Below are positions 1-13,229 of a stretch of 64,000 nucleotides of DNA, piece after piece (position 1 is the stretch's first letter; the number at the start of each line of letters is the position of its first letter). The translations under genes and the position numbers were made by a program. The DNA is from Physella acuta (Eukaryota > Mollusca > Gastropoda > Physidae), in the NCBI RefSeq assembly GCF_028476545.1, contig NW_026733222.1, positions 130,001 through 194,000 on the forward strand. The letters are read 5' to 3'. The notes under the pieces were generated by a model. That model saw only the letters and a program-made list of their open reading frames with translations, was not told where the DNA came from and made no database searches.

Positions 1-66
1 GACAAATGCGCACGATAATTCTCTAACACTTAAATCCATCCAAGACCAACGACAAACATGTATTTT

Positions 67-760
67 TACTTTCTCGTATATACGTAGTATAGAGAAAGTA
101 TTGTAATCGTGCATTAAAAAAATCGAGATTTTTACAAATCTCGACGTTTTACACCTCACTGATACGGAAAAACATAATTTTGCAATCTTGTCCGTATGTC
201 TGTGTGTGTGTGTGTCTGTGTGTCTGTGTGTCTGTGTGTCCGTGTGTAAACACGATAACTTGAGTACCGTTACTGCTAGGTTGATGAAATTTCATATATA
301 AGTATTTTATCAAAATCGTAGATCCGTATCAACTTTTGAGCGATTTCCGATAACCGGAAGTGGTACTTTTTCTACTTTGAATTTTTCAAAAGCCTATAAA
401 TTGAGTACTATTTCAGATAGATAAATGAAATTTCACATGTAAGTAAGAGATCTAATTCTCTACCTTCTGTTAAATTTTGAGTAATTTCCGTTGACCGGAA
501 GTAGTAATTTACGCTACTTCCGATTTCTCAAAAAACTAATGTAAATTTTAAAAGTACTAATAATATGGCGCACTATTATGCGCTTTTTTATTTCGCGTTC
601 ACTTGGTGTGCAATTAATTTGTCTACGAGATTTCATTCTATTTTTAAAACTTTTAAGTATTTAAAATGGATTAAAAATCATGTCTATAGCCCGAGTTCCC
701 ATCCACTGTTATTTTATATAAAAATATTCGAGAAAGTTTAGGGGAGATCACTCCCGGTTT
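67..760 (+). repeat. R1 dispersed repeat, copy 1
   Basis: First of five copies of an unclassified ~0.7-kb repeat (others at 7,324, 8,600, 15,915 and 28,723). It opens with an imperfect hairpin around CGTATATACG flanked by CTTTCTC and GAGAAAG. A GT-rich stretch follows, then a conserved core with CGATAACTTGAGTACCGTTA, and it closes with a small hairpin (GGGAG-ATCA-CTCCC). There is no open reading frame of note and no clear target duplication. Read on the other strand, the outer hairpin is followed by A-rich sequence in several copies. The class (SINE-like or DNA element) is undecided. Confidence 0.75.
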
Positions 761-1057
761 TTCAATAAATGACAATGAAAAAAAAACTAGACAGTACGTA
801 TTCTTAATCATGAGTGTACAGTTAGCATTCCCTTCCATTTCTTAAGTGGCACTGGTTCTAGCGCTAGATAATAATGAACTCATTAACGCACCATTATCAT
901 AAAAACCCACAAGTTCTCTGCCCCTACCCCCTCCATTCGTAGAGCTATCACGTGATATTCCTCGAGTACGGACGTCCCTTATAAAACAAAATACTTGCTG
1001 ATCTGGCAGTATTAAGAGAATTAAGAGACCTGTATGGTGTCCTACCACTAACAATAG
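761..1057. other. no recognisable feature
   Basis: Unique-looking AT-rich DNA between R1 copy 1 and the 46-bp satellite. A 70-codon open frame on the minus strand has no domain or splice context and is not called. Confidence 0.5.
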
Positions 1058-2606
1058 CGGCCTGGGCTAACTGTAGCCCCATAGCCCATCTATCTAACTC
1101 TAGGGACCAGGGCTAACTGTAGCCCCATAGCCCATCTATCTAACTCTAGGGACCAGGGCTAACTGTAGCCCCATAGCCCATCTATCTAACTCTAGGGACC
1201 AAGGCTAACTGTAGCCCCATAGCCCATCTATCTAACTCTTGGGACCAGGGCTAACTGTAGCCCCATAGCCCATCTATCTAACTCTAGGGACCAGGGCTAA
1301 CTGTAGCCCCATAGCCCATCTATCTAACTCTAGGGACCAGTGCTAACTGTAGCCCCATAGCCTATCTATCTAACTCTAGGGACCAGGGCTAACTGTAGCC
1401 CCATAGCCCCTCAAACCAAAAATAGGGACCAGGGCTAACTGTATCCCCAAAGCCCATCTATCTAACTCTAGGGACCAGGGCTAACTGTAGCCCCATAGCC
1501 CATCTATCTAACTCTAGGGACCAAGGCTAACTGTAGCCCCATAGCCCATCAAACCAAAAATAGGGACCAGGGCTAACTGTAGCCCCATAGCCCATCTATC
1601 TAACTCTAGGGACCAAGGCTAACCGTAGCCCCATAGCCCATCTATCTAACTCTAGGGACCAAGGCTAACTGTAGCCCCATAGCCCATCAAACCAAAAATA
1701 GGGACCAGGGCTAACTGTAGCCCCATAGCCCATCTATCTAACTATAGGGACCAGGGCTAACTGTAGCCCCATAGCCCATCAAACCAAAAATAGGGACCAG
1801 GGCTAACTGTAGCCCCATAGCCCATCTATCTAACTCTAGGGACCAAGGCTAACTGTAGCCCCATAGCCCATCTATCTAACTCTAGGGACCAGTGCTAACT
1901 GTAGCCCCATAGCCTATCTATCTAACTCTAGGGACCAGGGCTAACTGTAGCCCCATAGCCCCTCAAACCAAAAATAGGGACCAGGGCTAACTGTATCCCC
2001 AAAGCCCATCTATCTAACTCTAGGGACCAGGGCTAACTGTAGCCCCATAGCCCATCTATCTAACTCTAGGGACCAAGGCTAACTGTAGCCCCATAGCCCA
2101 TCAAACCAAAAATAGGGACCAGGGCTAACTGTAGCCCCATAGCCCATCTATCTAACTCTAGGGACCAAGGCTAACCGTAGCCCCATAGCCCATCTATCTA
2201 ACTCTAGGGACCAAGGCTAACTGTAGCCCCATAGCCCATCTATCTAACTCTAGGGACCAAGGCTAACTGTAGCCTCATAGCCCATCTATCTAACTCTAGG
2301 GACCAGGGCTAACTGTAGCCCCATAGCCCATCAAACCAAAAATAGGGACCAGGGCTAACTGTAGCCCCATAGCCCATCTATCTAACTCTAGGGACCAGGG
2401 CTAACTGTAGCCCCATAGCCCATCAAACCAAAAATAGGGACCAGGGCTAACTGTAGCCCCATAGCCCATCTATCTAACTCTAGGGACCAGGGCTAACTGT
2501 AGCCCCATAGCCCATCAAACCAAAAATAGGGACCAGGGCTAACTGTAGCCCCATAGCCCATCTATCTAACTCTAGGGACCAAGGCTAACTGTAGCCCCAT
2601 AGCTAT
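1058..2606. repeat. 46-bp satellite with higher-order structure
   Basis: About 33 tandem copies of a 46-bp monomer built on AGGGACCAGGGCTAACTGTA and GCCCCATAGCCCATC. Monomers come in two kinds that differ in their last third: one ends in TCTATCTAACTCT, the other in CAAACCAAAAAT. The order of kinds and their private substitutions repeat: a rare variant with GACCAGTG occurs at 1,335 and again at 1,887. That is 552 bp, or 12 monomers, with the following monomers matching too. The block therefore grew by duplicating a 12-mer unit. No gene is seen inside. Confidence 0.95.
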
Positions 2607-2724
2607 CTTACACTAAAGGGCTACAGTTCCCACAGAAAAAAAACTATTCCCTCTTATAAAACCCAACAACTGACGACTCAACCAAAAAAAAATTTCTTTA
2701 ACAAAACAATAAACACTGGAACGG

Positions 2725-4614
2725 CTGTAAAGAATCGCGCCCGCGGAAAAGGAAAAATATGTTAAAAAACTTGAACTCTTAGGATTTGAAGATCCTTATA
2801 CAGTTATTGACAGTTTCGTGGATAATATAAATATGTGGCCGAAATTTCTAAATAAAAATACTGTTAGTAATACCGTTTGCGTTTAGAGTTTAAGTAGACG
2901 AAGCTGATCAAATGCAGTAATATATTATAGGTTATCTACTGTAGCAAACGTGAGACCACTTAACTCCTACAAAACCCACACTACAACGGCTAATATAATC
3001 CATGGGTAATAACCAATCTGGGTAGCATGTTATACAATTTAAGACCCTTATAATCCAGCAGGGAAGTAATCAGACACATTAATACTGACGTTCAACCCTC
3101 ATGATGGCTGCCCCCACCTGTATCTAGCCCACAATAAAACCAAAGAGGAGTCTGCCCTGCCCTCCCCTGAAAATGTCTCACCTCCGTGATACCCAGCCCC
3201 ACAGAGATAGTATTTCTTATATAATTTTGACCCTCAGGGCCCAGCAGGGAGAACAAAGGGGAAAGTCCCACTGCTCTCCCCTCAACACTTCTCACCTCGG
3301 TGTCATGTTATGTCATTTATAGCACACATGGCTTATCAGGGGAAAGCATTAAGGCATTAAGAATCTTAACTCTGGACAGCTACACACTAGTATACTAGCT
3401 ACACACTAGGTGCCTACTGTAAACTACTAGACTGTAGGCCCTATGTAGACCTGCAATTGTATCAATTGTAGACTGGATCCATTGTTATTATTCTAAACCA
3501 TCTCACTTATAATGTTTCTAGCTTGATTTGTTTCTTTTATAAACAGTGGATTTAAAAAAAAAATTAGCCTAATCATTAACCAAATAATAATAATGTGGTT
3601 ATTTGTTGTTGGCTGGTATGATCTAGATTGTACTACTAGGCTACAAAAACTTAGTAGACCAATTACTAGATATGAATTTGAATTTAATTAAACTCAGTCC
3701 AGTATCAGATACATATTGCTGTAAAAAGACAACAAAGTAGGTAGGCCTTAGGTTAGTAATTTATTAAAGCCTTCTACTACAATAATATCAACTACATGCT
3801 TGTATAAAGTTTTTACAATTTAATTTAAGTAGCAGATTCTAGATCTAAGTCTAGTCATATAATCTATTTCAATTTCAGAAAATTTCGTTTGCTAAAAAAA
3901 TGATTAGATAATAGAGCGAGATTTTAGATCTTAGAGACAATTAAATGGTTTATTAGGCCTATTATGACTACTTTTGATTTATTATGGGTGTATTTTGAAT
4001 CGAATGTAGATCTAAAGTAATTAAATTTAAGCAAAGAAGTAGATTCTAGATTCTATGTCTACCCAGCAGAGCCAGGTATTAGGCCTACTATTAGATCTTA
4101 TTATTCTTTTTAGCCTATTACTTTTGACTTTGTCTTTTACTATAAGTATTTGTGAAGGTCGAGCATATTTGTTTTATTAATAGTTATCTTTTATAATTAA
4201 AATGAAGTTTATTATTTTACTGTCCTTAACTGAAACAAAGTATCGAGAACTGTATTTGATCAGATTCCGCTACTTTAACTCTAAACGCAAACAGTATTAC
4301 TAACAGTATTTTTATTTAGAAATTGTGTACACATATTTATTTATACGAAACTGTCAATAACAGTATAAGGATCTTCATTTCCTAAGAGTTCAAGTTTTTT
4401 AACGTAGTTTTCCTTTTCCGCGGGTGCGGTTCTTTACATACAGTGAACGCGTCCAGCGCTGGTGAACACGTCCAGCGCTGGCGAACAGCTGATTGTGTTT
4501 ACGTCTGGTGTACACCACTGTGGCGGCGGGCGTAGGTATCACGAACGGACGTGACGTCATATGAAAGGACTCTATTGTCATATGCGCTGCGTACTTGTTC
4601 CTAACTAACGTCAA
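2725..4614. mobile_element. non-autonomous DNA element with long inverted ends
   Basis: About 180 bp at 2,726-2,905 recurs as an inverted, diverged copy at 4,255-4,437; both contain CCCGCGGAAAAGGAAAA and a conserved CTTGAACTCTTAGG. The right side runs another ~175 bp outward, through tandem CCAGCGCTGG words, to AAGGACTCTA near 4,614. The matching outer left end is absent, so the left side is truncated next to the satellite. The ~1.3-kb middle has no coding potential. A short relative at 16,408-16,720 keeps both outer ends. Superfamily is undetermined. Confidence 0.65.
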
Positions 4615-5062
4615 AGATTCTATTAGGTGAAAAAAAAATCGGCAAGTGTTAAAAAAATTAATTTTCCCATTAAGTTCTAGATTCTAGTTCCTAATATTTG
4701 ATTATGTTGAAAATAAAAATAACTTGCACATATTTCAAAACATAAAAAAATTATAAAATTTCCCATCCTGCATTCGCTAAAAATCCTGCGTTCAAAACAG
4801 ATTTAATATTTTATTGCAAAACCTTGCCAAAGCAAGGATTGTAAGCGTACAAAGGGCGGTCACTCTAAAGTCTTTCGTTCTATAGTTGTCTTTCATCTGC
4901 ACGGAAAACATCGGATGTGCATGAGTGACCATTTTAAAAAAGCACAATTTCCTACACAAAGATGAGGAAAGTTGCGTCTTAATACACTTTAAAGTATTAC
5001 GCTTTTTTTTCTTTTTAATGTCTGGGAAATATTTTCTTACCCACTGTTAGTGTTAACTGCAC
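4615..5062. other. no recognisable feature
   Basis: AT-rich spacer between the inverted-end element and the 16/12-bp minisatellite. No open frame, RNA gene or repeat is recognised. Confidence 0.5.
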
Positions 5063-7096
5063 TAGACAGAACAGCTAGTAGATAGAACAGCTGGTAGACA
5101 GAACAGTAGATAGAACAGTAGATAGAACAGCTAGTAGACAGAGCAGCTAGTAGATAGAACAGCTGGTAGACAGAACAGCTAGTAGATAGAACCGCTGGTA
5201 GACAGAACAGTAGATAGAACAGCTGGTAGACAGAACAGTAGACAGAACAGCTAGTAGATAGAACCGCTGGTAGATAGAACCGCTGGTAGATAGAACCGCT
5301 GGTAGACAGAACAGCTAGTAGACAGAACAGCTAGTAGATAGAACAGCTGGTAGATAGAACAGCTAGTAGATAGAACAGCTGGTAGATAGAACCGCTGGTA
5401 GACAGAACAGTAGATAGAACAGTAGATAGAACAGCTGGTAGACAGAACAGCTAGTAGATAGAACAGCTAGTAGACAGAACAGCTAGTAGATAGAACCGCT
5501 GGTAGACAGAACAGCTGGTAGATAGAACCGCTGGTAGACAGAACAGTAGATAGAACAGCTGGTAGACAGAACAGCTGGTAGATAGAACAGCTGGTAGACA
5601 GAACAGTAGATAGAACAGTAGATAGAACAGCTGGTAGACAGAACAGTAGACAGAACAGTAGATAGAACAGCTGGTAGACAGAACAGTAGATAGAACAGTA
5701 GATAGAACAGCTGGTAGACAGAACAGTAGATAGAACAGTAGATAGAACAGCTAGTAGACAGAACAGCTAGTAGATAGAACAGCTGGTAGACAGAACAGCT
5801 AGTAGATAGAACAGCTGGTAGACAGAACAGCTGGTAGACAGAACAGCTGGTAGACAGAACAGCTGGTAGATAGAACAGCTGGTAGACAGAACAGCTGGTA
5901 GATAGAACAGCTGGTAGACAGAACAGTAGGTAGAACAGCTGGTAGACAGAACAGCTGGTAGATAGAACAGCTGGTAGACAGAACAGTAGACAGAACAGCT
6001 AGTAGATAGAACCGCTGGTAGACAGAACAGTAGATAGAACAGTAGATAGAACAGCTGGTAGATAGAACCGCTGGTAGACAGAACAGCTGGTAGATAGAAC
6101 CGCTGGTAGACAGAACAGTAGATAGAACAGCTGGTAGACAGAACAGCTGGTAGATAGAACAGCTGGTAGACAGAACAGTAGATAGAACAGTAGATAGAAC
6201 AGCTGGTAGACAGAACAGTAGACAGAACAGTAGATAGAACAGCTGGTAGACAGAACAGTAGATAGAACAGTAGATAGAACAGCTGGTAGACAGAACAGTA
6301 GATAGAACAGTAGATAGAACAGCTAGTAGACAGAACAGCTAGTAGATAGAACAGCTGGTAGACAGAACAGCTAGTAGATAGAACAGCTGGTAGACAGAAC
6401 AGCTGGTAGACAGAACAGCTGGTAGACAGAACAGTAGATAGAACAGCTGGTAGACAGAACAGCTGGTAGATAGAACAGCTGGTAGACAGAACAGCTGGTA
6501 GATAGAACAGCTGGTAGACAGAACAGTAGGTAGAACAGCTGGTAGACAGAACAGCTGGTAGATAGAACAGCTGGTAGACAGAACAGTAGATAGAACAGCT
6601 GGTAGACAGAACAGCTAGTAGACAGAACAGTAGACAGAACAGAAGTTAGAACAGTAGACAGAACAGCTAGTAGATAGAACAGCTAGTAGACAGAACAGCT
6701 GGTAGATAGAACAGCTGGTAGACAGAACAGCTGGTAGATAGAACAGCTAGTAGACAGAACAGCTGGTAGATAGAACAGCTGGTAGACAGAACAGTAGATA
6801 GAACAGCTGGTAGATAGAACAGCTGGTAGACAGAACAGTAGATAGAACAGCTGGTAGACAGAACAGCTGATAGATAGAACAGCTGGTAGACAGAACAGCT
6901 GGTAGATAGAACAGCTGGTAGACAGAACAGTAGTTAGAACAGTAGATAGAACAGCTAGTAGGCAGAACAGCTAGTAGATAGAACAGCTGGTAGATAGAAC
7001 AGCTGGTAGACAGAACAGTAGATAGAACAGTAGATAGAACAGCTAGTAGACAGAACAGCTAGTAGATAGAACAGCTGGTAGACAGAACACAGCTAG
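5063..7096. repeat. 2-kb minisatellite of 16- and 12-bp words
   Basis: The block is almost wholly built from two words: a 16-mer (TAGACAGAACAGCTGG and variants) and a 12-mer lacking the CTGG block (TAGATAGAACAG). The word order is irregular locally, but a ~400-bp stretch from about 5,520 recurs at about 6,092. This is a higher-order offset of 572 bp; the rare pair at 5,639 matches 6,211. Many 16-mers contain the palindromic E-box CAGCTG; other variants have CAGCTA or CCGCTG. No coding frame is supported. Confidence 0.95.
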
Positions 7097-7323
7097 GAGA
7101 CTGACGGATGATGCAAAAAAAATCAAACAAATCTAGATCTACCCATCCATCATTTCGAATAGCTCTGATTTTTTTAAATGGGAAAATGAACTTGATATCT
7201 GAATCTAGAAACGAGGTTTTTGATTATCCATTCTTGCATTCTTGTATTTCTATTTTTAAATATATTGTGAAATTTTTAAAAAGACAAAGCCAATTTTTTT
7301 TTACAATTATATTTTCTTCTTAT

Positions 7324-7987
7324 TACTTTCTCGTATATACGAAGTATAGTGAAAGTATTGTAATCGTGCAAAAAAAAAATCGAGATTTTTACAGATCTCG
7401 ACGTTTTACACCTCACTGATACGGAAAAACATAATTTTGCAATCTTGTCCGTATGTCTGTGTGTGTGTGTGTGTCTGTGTGTCCGTGTGTAAACACGATA
7501 ACTTGAGTACCGTTACAGCTAGGTTGATGAAATTTCATATATATTATATCAAAATCGTAGATCCGTATCAACTTTTGAGCGATTTCCGATAACCGGAAGT
7601 GGTACTTTTTCTACTTTGAATTTTTCAAAAGCCTATAACTTGAGTACTATTTCAGATAGATAAATGAAATTTCACATGTAAGTAAAAGATCTAATTCTCT
7701 ACCTTCTATCAAATTTTGAGTAATTTCCGTTGATGGAAGTACTAATTTACGCTATTTCCGATTTCTCAAAAAACGCATGTAAATTTATAAAGTACTAATA
7801 ATATTGAGTACTATAACGCACATTTGGTTTTGGTGCTCGCTTGGTGCGCAATTTTTTTTTCTACTAAATTTTATTCTATTTTTAAAAGTTTAAGTAAACA
7901 AAAATCATGTCTATATTCCGAGTTGACATCCCACGTAATGTTATATTAGAATATTCGAGAAAGTTTAGGGGAGATCACTCCCGGTTT
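7324..7987 (+). repeat. R1 dispersed repeat, copy 2
   Basis: Near-complete R1 copy with the same order of opening hairpin, GT-rich tract, conserved core and closing GGGAGATCACTCCC hairpin as copy 1. It differs by small indels, for example a shorter stretch after the conserved ATGAAATTTCATATAT. It directly follows a short AT-rich spacer after the minisatellite. The open frame 7,108-7,419 runs into the repeat and is not a gene. Confidence 0.75.
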
Positions 7988-8599
7988 ATTACAAACAGAA
8001 CTGAGCTTTATATATTAGATATACCGGAAAAAAATTTGGTGTAAAATGTGCGGATGTAAAGATGAAATCACGACCAAATAGTTTGAATGCCAATTGACAG
8101 CTGCCACTCTCTATTACAATTCTTGAAGTAAATTAAAAGTTCTGTAAAAGCCTTTGCTCTTTGTCAAAGTACAATGTTACTGTAATACATATATTCATGC
8201 TTTGACTAAAAAGTCGGGTTTGTCTGTACCAGAGGTGGTTAAGCGGGGATCATCTTTTGCAACGATTTTCTTCGGCATGAAATGTATTTTAGAGCAACCT
8301 AGGGTGTGATCTGTGGCGCAGTCGGCGCTATGAAAGTTAGGTGTTAAGAGAAAATCCTCATGTCGGCCTTTCCTGCTAGAATCATGTCTAGCTGGTGCTG
8401 ATTCAAAGACCTCGGTTATCTCAAGAGACGCTGACCTGTGGCTTGGTCAAAGGTCAGGCAGTTTATTTTTGTTAGGCATATTTTTTTCTCTTGGTGTGGT
8501 GTTTCAGTCTACTGTTTTATTTTTTTTTTATCTACTCGCTAAGCACCCGTTAGACCTCTAACAACAACAGAAAGGAAACATGGGGTTACACTTTTTTTT
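7988..8599. other. spacer with no clear feature
   Basis: AT-rich DNA with a somewhat GC-richer patch at about 8,225-8,470. That patch might be an old SINE remnant, but no A-box/B-box pair or target duplication convinced me. Confidence 0.4.
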
Positions 8600-9220
<621 letters not shown>

Positions 9221-10094
9221 ATATGATCTTATTCACTGGATTTTATCATATGGTAGCCGATTGGTAGCCCTATAGCATGTAGGAGCTTAAAGTAGCAATG
9301 ACGCTCCCCAAACCGAAGCAAGCTCCTGGAAGTCTGAAAAAAAAACAAAATAGTTGAAAAAAAGCACTCACGATCCTTGTTTTCTTGATAGGAAAACCCA
9401 GGAATAAAGTCGCTTGTAACCGCCCAAATCAAAAAGCTTAACAGGCTGTAAACGTATAGAAACGGTGGTCAACAACAGGCTAAACCTGGAGTCTCGAGTC
9501 AAACAATATTCAAGAGGACGAACTTACAGATTATTAGTACAAAAGTTTTTTGTTTATGTTTTATAGCGATCGTCCTATTACTTGACCTACAACGGCGACC
9601 GATGTTTCCATGGTTGAGTGATTTTTGCCTAAGTGCCAACAGCAGACTAAGAAAGTGGTAGGTAATTGTCTTTTAGAGATAGCAAGTTACTACTGATCGA
9701 CTTTCAAAGCAAGTATTTGTAGTCGTGTTCACAGACACACAGACACACAGACACACACACACACACACAGACATACAGATGCTGTCAACTAAACCTCAGA
9801 GGACCAAAAATAAAATAGTGTTATCTTTAAAAAATATATATATTATCTTATTATATTATTATTATTATCTATATCTAGGTAAATCCGGAAAAACCCGTTT
9901 AACAAAACGGGAAAAAACGTTTAAAAATATTCTCAATTCTCGCTCAGAGCGATTTGCTCCACCTCCTCGTCCTGAAACCCGGTAAGCGGCACGTCGGTAA
10001 TATGATTGGTTGTTTGAGAGGATGAGTAATGATATTAAGTATTAAGCTACCTTGACATTGGTGGAAGAGGTCTTAGTTGCGCCTGGGTGATTGG

Positions 10095-10420
10095 GTTTAA
10101 AGATTGTGACGTCAGTATCCTTATAGAAGATAGCAGTCGTTGCTCGCATCATTTACAAGCTCTAGTCAATTTCTAACCCTGCAGTTATAGAATTATTTTA
10201 ATATTATAAATACTGCTACTTTCAATGTTTCTACTATTTATAGTTTTTAGCTGCAGTCATTTTTCAACAAGAAATTTTGTTTTAAATTTGATTGTTCAAA
10301 TTGTATTGCCTAAAAGACAAATTAAATATATTCATCAAAACTTTAAGAGAATAAACTTTTTTCAGAGAATAACATTGAATATATTTGAAAAACATATTTC
10401 ATGTAAGTTTTTTTTTTTAT
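10095..10420 (+). promoter_or_regulatory. promoter/5'-exon-like block in copy A
   Basis: The paralogue of the better block at 21,535-21,980. A perfect CRE palindrome TGACGTCA (10,107-10,114) is conserved in C, but the TATAAA of copy C is TTTAAA here and the AGGTCA repeats are reduced to one imperfect site. About 290 bp downstream lies TTCAT|GTAAGT, a strong donor-like sequence whose GTAAGT is shared with copy C. The short open frame 10,225-10,425 begins with a hydrophobic stretch but has no other support. Confidence 0.3.
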
Positions 10421-11069
10421 ATTAATTCCCTTTGTTTTTGTTTAGCGTCATCGCAATATCTGTCTCATATCATCTGAGAATTAAAATATTGAAGGATTTC
10501 TAAAAGCCGTAAAGGATTTACATAATATAAAGATTAATCATTTCATTAACTCATCTCATTCGTTTGTTTAGGGTTTTATTTATTGTTTTAGTATAACAAT
10601 TTTTTATATAAGTCAAATGTATCGCGAGTCTTAACAGTATACATATTAGTATTACTAAAATAGAGTTGTAACATTAAAGATTAAATAATATTTTACACTG
10701 AGTAGGCCTATTTTAAAATACGTTTTTAAAATCACAATTAAGTATTTAATAAACCCAATTTAAAGTTTGTTATGTTGTTGATATCAATATGAAATCTGAC
10801 AACAATGTTTTATTTATTGTAGTCATCATGGTGAGATATGACTAGAACAAAGTCAACAGTGAATTATATTTTTAGATATAAATCCTAATGATAGACATAG
10901 CACTGAGTTTTGTGTGTGTGTGCGGTGGGGGTAATTAAATGGGCTGTATTCAATGTCTTCGTCCTTTTCTTAAACATACACATACACATACATATACACA
11001 TATATACACATACATACACAACACACACCACACACACAAATTAACAACAAATAAAGTAGATAAAATCAG

Positions 11070-11228
11070 TGCAGCAAGAATGCCCTCGCAGGTTATTATA
11101 ATGACGAGACCGCAGTAGCTTCTACTAAATATTTTTCATCAGATACTCAAAATGAACTATTTGGTTTGTTTTATGCAATTTTATATACGAGTTTTAAATT
11201 TAATTTCGTATTTAAGGGGTATTTTTAG
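11070..11228 (+). pseudogene. possible exon, copy A (unknown family)
   Basis: After ATCAG, 52 codons stay open to a TAG and match copy C (22,676-22,834) almost throughout. The sites that differ change amino acids (for example YYND against YCNV), so there is no sign of selection on the protein. Copies B (14,905) and D (27,335) are broken here. The acceptor context is A-rich and weak. It may simply be conserved non-coding DNA. Confidence 0.25.
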
Positions 11229-11505
11229 AGACACGCTTGTGAACTGATTTTTTTAAACTGTACGTTATATAAGCTATTACATATTACATAAGCTTTATCT
11301 TAATCATAACTTTTGTACGTAGGTTGTGACTTTTGAGACGATGTGTAGTGGGAGGGGCGGGAGAAGGGGAGACAGAATTAAGGAAGTGTTGCAATTAAAG
11401 GGAAACTACTTAGTTCATATTTTTGGAAATGCAGCTTTGATCGGTTATATCCCCTTACAGAAATTAGACAAAAATATTTATTTTTCTAGACTCTAGACCA
11501 GGGGT

Positions 11506-11575
11506 CTCCAAACTTTTCAGTCCGAGGGCCGCATTAACTATAAAATTTCAGTTCGGGGGCCAGTTAGTTCCAGGC
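11506..11575 (+). mobile_element. hAT-type terminus, fragment
   Basis: Starts CAGGGGTCTCCAAACTTTTC and continues GAGGGCCGCATTA. This is the well-known terminal sequence type of Charlie-like hAT elements. Only one end is recognised and no matching inverted end was found downstream, so it is a truncated relic in copy A. Copies B and C lack it at the aligned place. Confidence 0.65.
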
Positions 11576-11841
11576 ATGTCTTTGATTTTTCTGGGCAAAG
11601 TTCCTCAGCCATCACCAAATTGTCCATATTTTTAGTCTTCATGTTATCTACTTTAAATTAGCTATCAATGTTTTACCATTAAAGCATGTATAACTAATTA
11701 CTTAATGTGTGATTAATGTATCTATTTACTAATCGTGTAATGGCCATATTTCAAGTGTATTTTTAAAAAATACTGATTATAGAATATCTAATTTTGTTTC
11801 GTATTTAACAAGTTACTGTTAAATGAAACAATATTTAACAG

Positions 11842-12006
11842 ACCAGAACAGCCTCCATACAACATCAGTCTGAATGTGACTGGACACATGGACTTTCATA
11901 TAGAGTTGCCAGATGGGACCTTCAAGTTCTCTTGTAGTTCTAGCCTCGATCTGGATGATCACAATTTTGTTGCTCATGTACAATATAATATAACACAACA
12001 ACACAT

Positions 12007-12013
<7 letters not shown>
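11842..12013 (+). pseudogene. terminal-exon paralogue, copy A (frame altered)
   Basis: An acceptor-like TTTAACAG precedes the segment that also occurs at 18,234 and 23,568. The reading PEQPPYNISLNVTGHMDF and onward matches copy C. A 5-bp difference (AGTTC missing relative to B and C) then moves copy A into another frame that stays open until the (TA)n array. Either A kept the original frame and B/C gained a 5-bp duplication, or A lost 5 bp. No donor is visible before the (TA)n tract. Confidence 0.35.

Positions 12014-12088
<75 letters not shown>
12014..12088. repeat. (TA)n microsatellite
   Basis: Pure TA dinucleotide run directly after the exon-like segment of copy A. The same junction to (TA)n exists in copies B and C, so the array predates the duplications. 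Open frames here are translation artefacts (YIYIY). Confidence 0.95.
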
Positions 12089-12091
<3 letters not shown>

Positions 12092-12424
12092 CATAAGGAG
12101 TTTGTTCGTTATTTAAACTTTTTCTTTAAGCATGAGTTTAAAATAATTAAATATAAAAACAAAAGATATAATTTTGAAAGAGGTTTATGTACATCAATTG
12201 GTTGAATACACGACCATAAGCTAATTTAATTTTAACAATTGTGAGGCTAGTTATTTAAATGGTGTTGCATTATTAAATACTAAAATAAAATGATTTTATT
12301 TTCTACTTTATAGTGTATACATAAAAGCTTGTTCATTTAATGTTATTTTAATACTTCATATTTAATGGTGTCTCGTAACTAAAAACTTGTGTGTACAATA
12401 GCTCTGAAAATAAGTACTTTATTA

Positions 12425-12700
12425 CAGAGGAGTAGCGACCCTTCCCGGCTCCCGGGGACAAACTTTTCGATTTGCACACCCCACCCTCGAGATTTTTATT
12501 TGCACCCCCCCCCCCTCAAACTTTCGATTTGCACCACCCCCCCCCACCTCGAGATTTTTATTTGCACCCCCCCCCCTCAAACTTTCAATTTGCACCCCCC
12601 TCAACCTTTCAATTTATTTTTCCAACCCATATTGGCGCCCCCTAAGTTCGGCGCCCGGGGACATATGCCCCCCCCCGCCCCCCCCCTCGCTACGCTACTG
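12425..12700. mobile_element. hAT MITE, 'CAGAGGCGTAGCGA' family, copy 1
   Basis: 276 bp with ends CAGAGGAGTAGCGA and, on the other strand, CAGTAGCGTAGCGA, flanked by a perfect 8-bp target duplication CTTTATTA (12,417-12,424 and 12,701-12,708). That length is diagnostic of the hAT superfamily. The interior is a set of short tandem units (CTTTCGATTTGCACC-like) separated by C tracts, with no coding potential. Relatives lie at 24,586 and 27,524. Confidence 0.85.
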
Positions 12701-13225
12701 CTTTATTAATCAATCGTTAATTGATTTCTTTTAAAACAAAATTAACATCAATTAAGTCCAATTCTATACCACACTGTATTGTCACCTGGTCAGTACTGAC
12801 GTGTCAAGTTTGAAATAAATCCGTCCAATAGAAGTGGCACAAATTTTGCTCGCCAATTTCGACACTTGACAAACGAAGCACGACAACAAAAGAAAGTAAT
12901 CCAGTTAAATAATATCCAGAAATATAAAGACAAAACAGCAACCGAGGAATCAATAAAAGCTTGGAAAAAAATAAATTAAATATACTGGCGTAGTTCCTTC
13001 ACCCATAATAACATTTCATATGGGGAAACCCCAATAAAATAATATATGCTGTTCTTTATTTCTATAAAAGAGAGCTCTAATAGCTGAGACCATAATTCGA
13101 GAAGTGAGCAGCGTCAAAGTGTATGTAAAAAATGATATAGGCCCCTACATTGACTATTCGTCAAAGATATCAAGAGTGCATCCCCCCCTCTTCGTCCCCG
13201 GAATCAGAAGTGTTTCAAATACCAT

Positions 13226-13229
<4 letters not shown>

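Noticed and set aside
8225-8470. Possible tRNA or SINE around TGTGGCGCAGTCGGCGC
   Set aside because: No cloverleaf could be drawn and no B-box at proper distance was seen.
10225-10425. 66-codon frame starting with a signal-peptide-like MFLLFIVFSCSHF
   Set aside because: The paralogue in copy C does not keep the ATG or the frame; more likely untranslated or intronic sequence.
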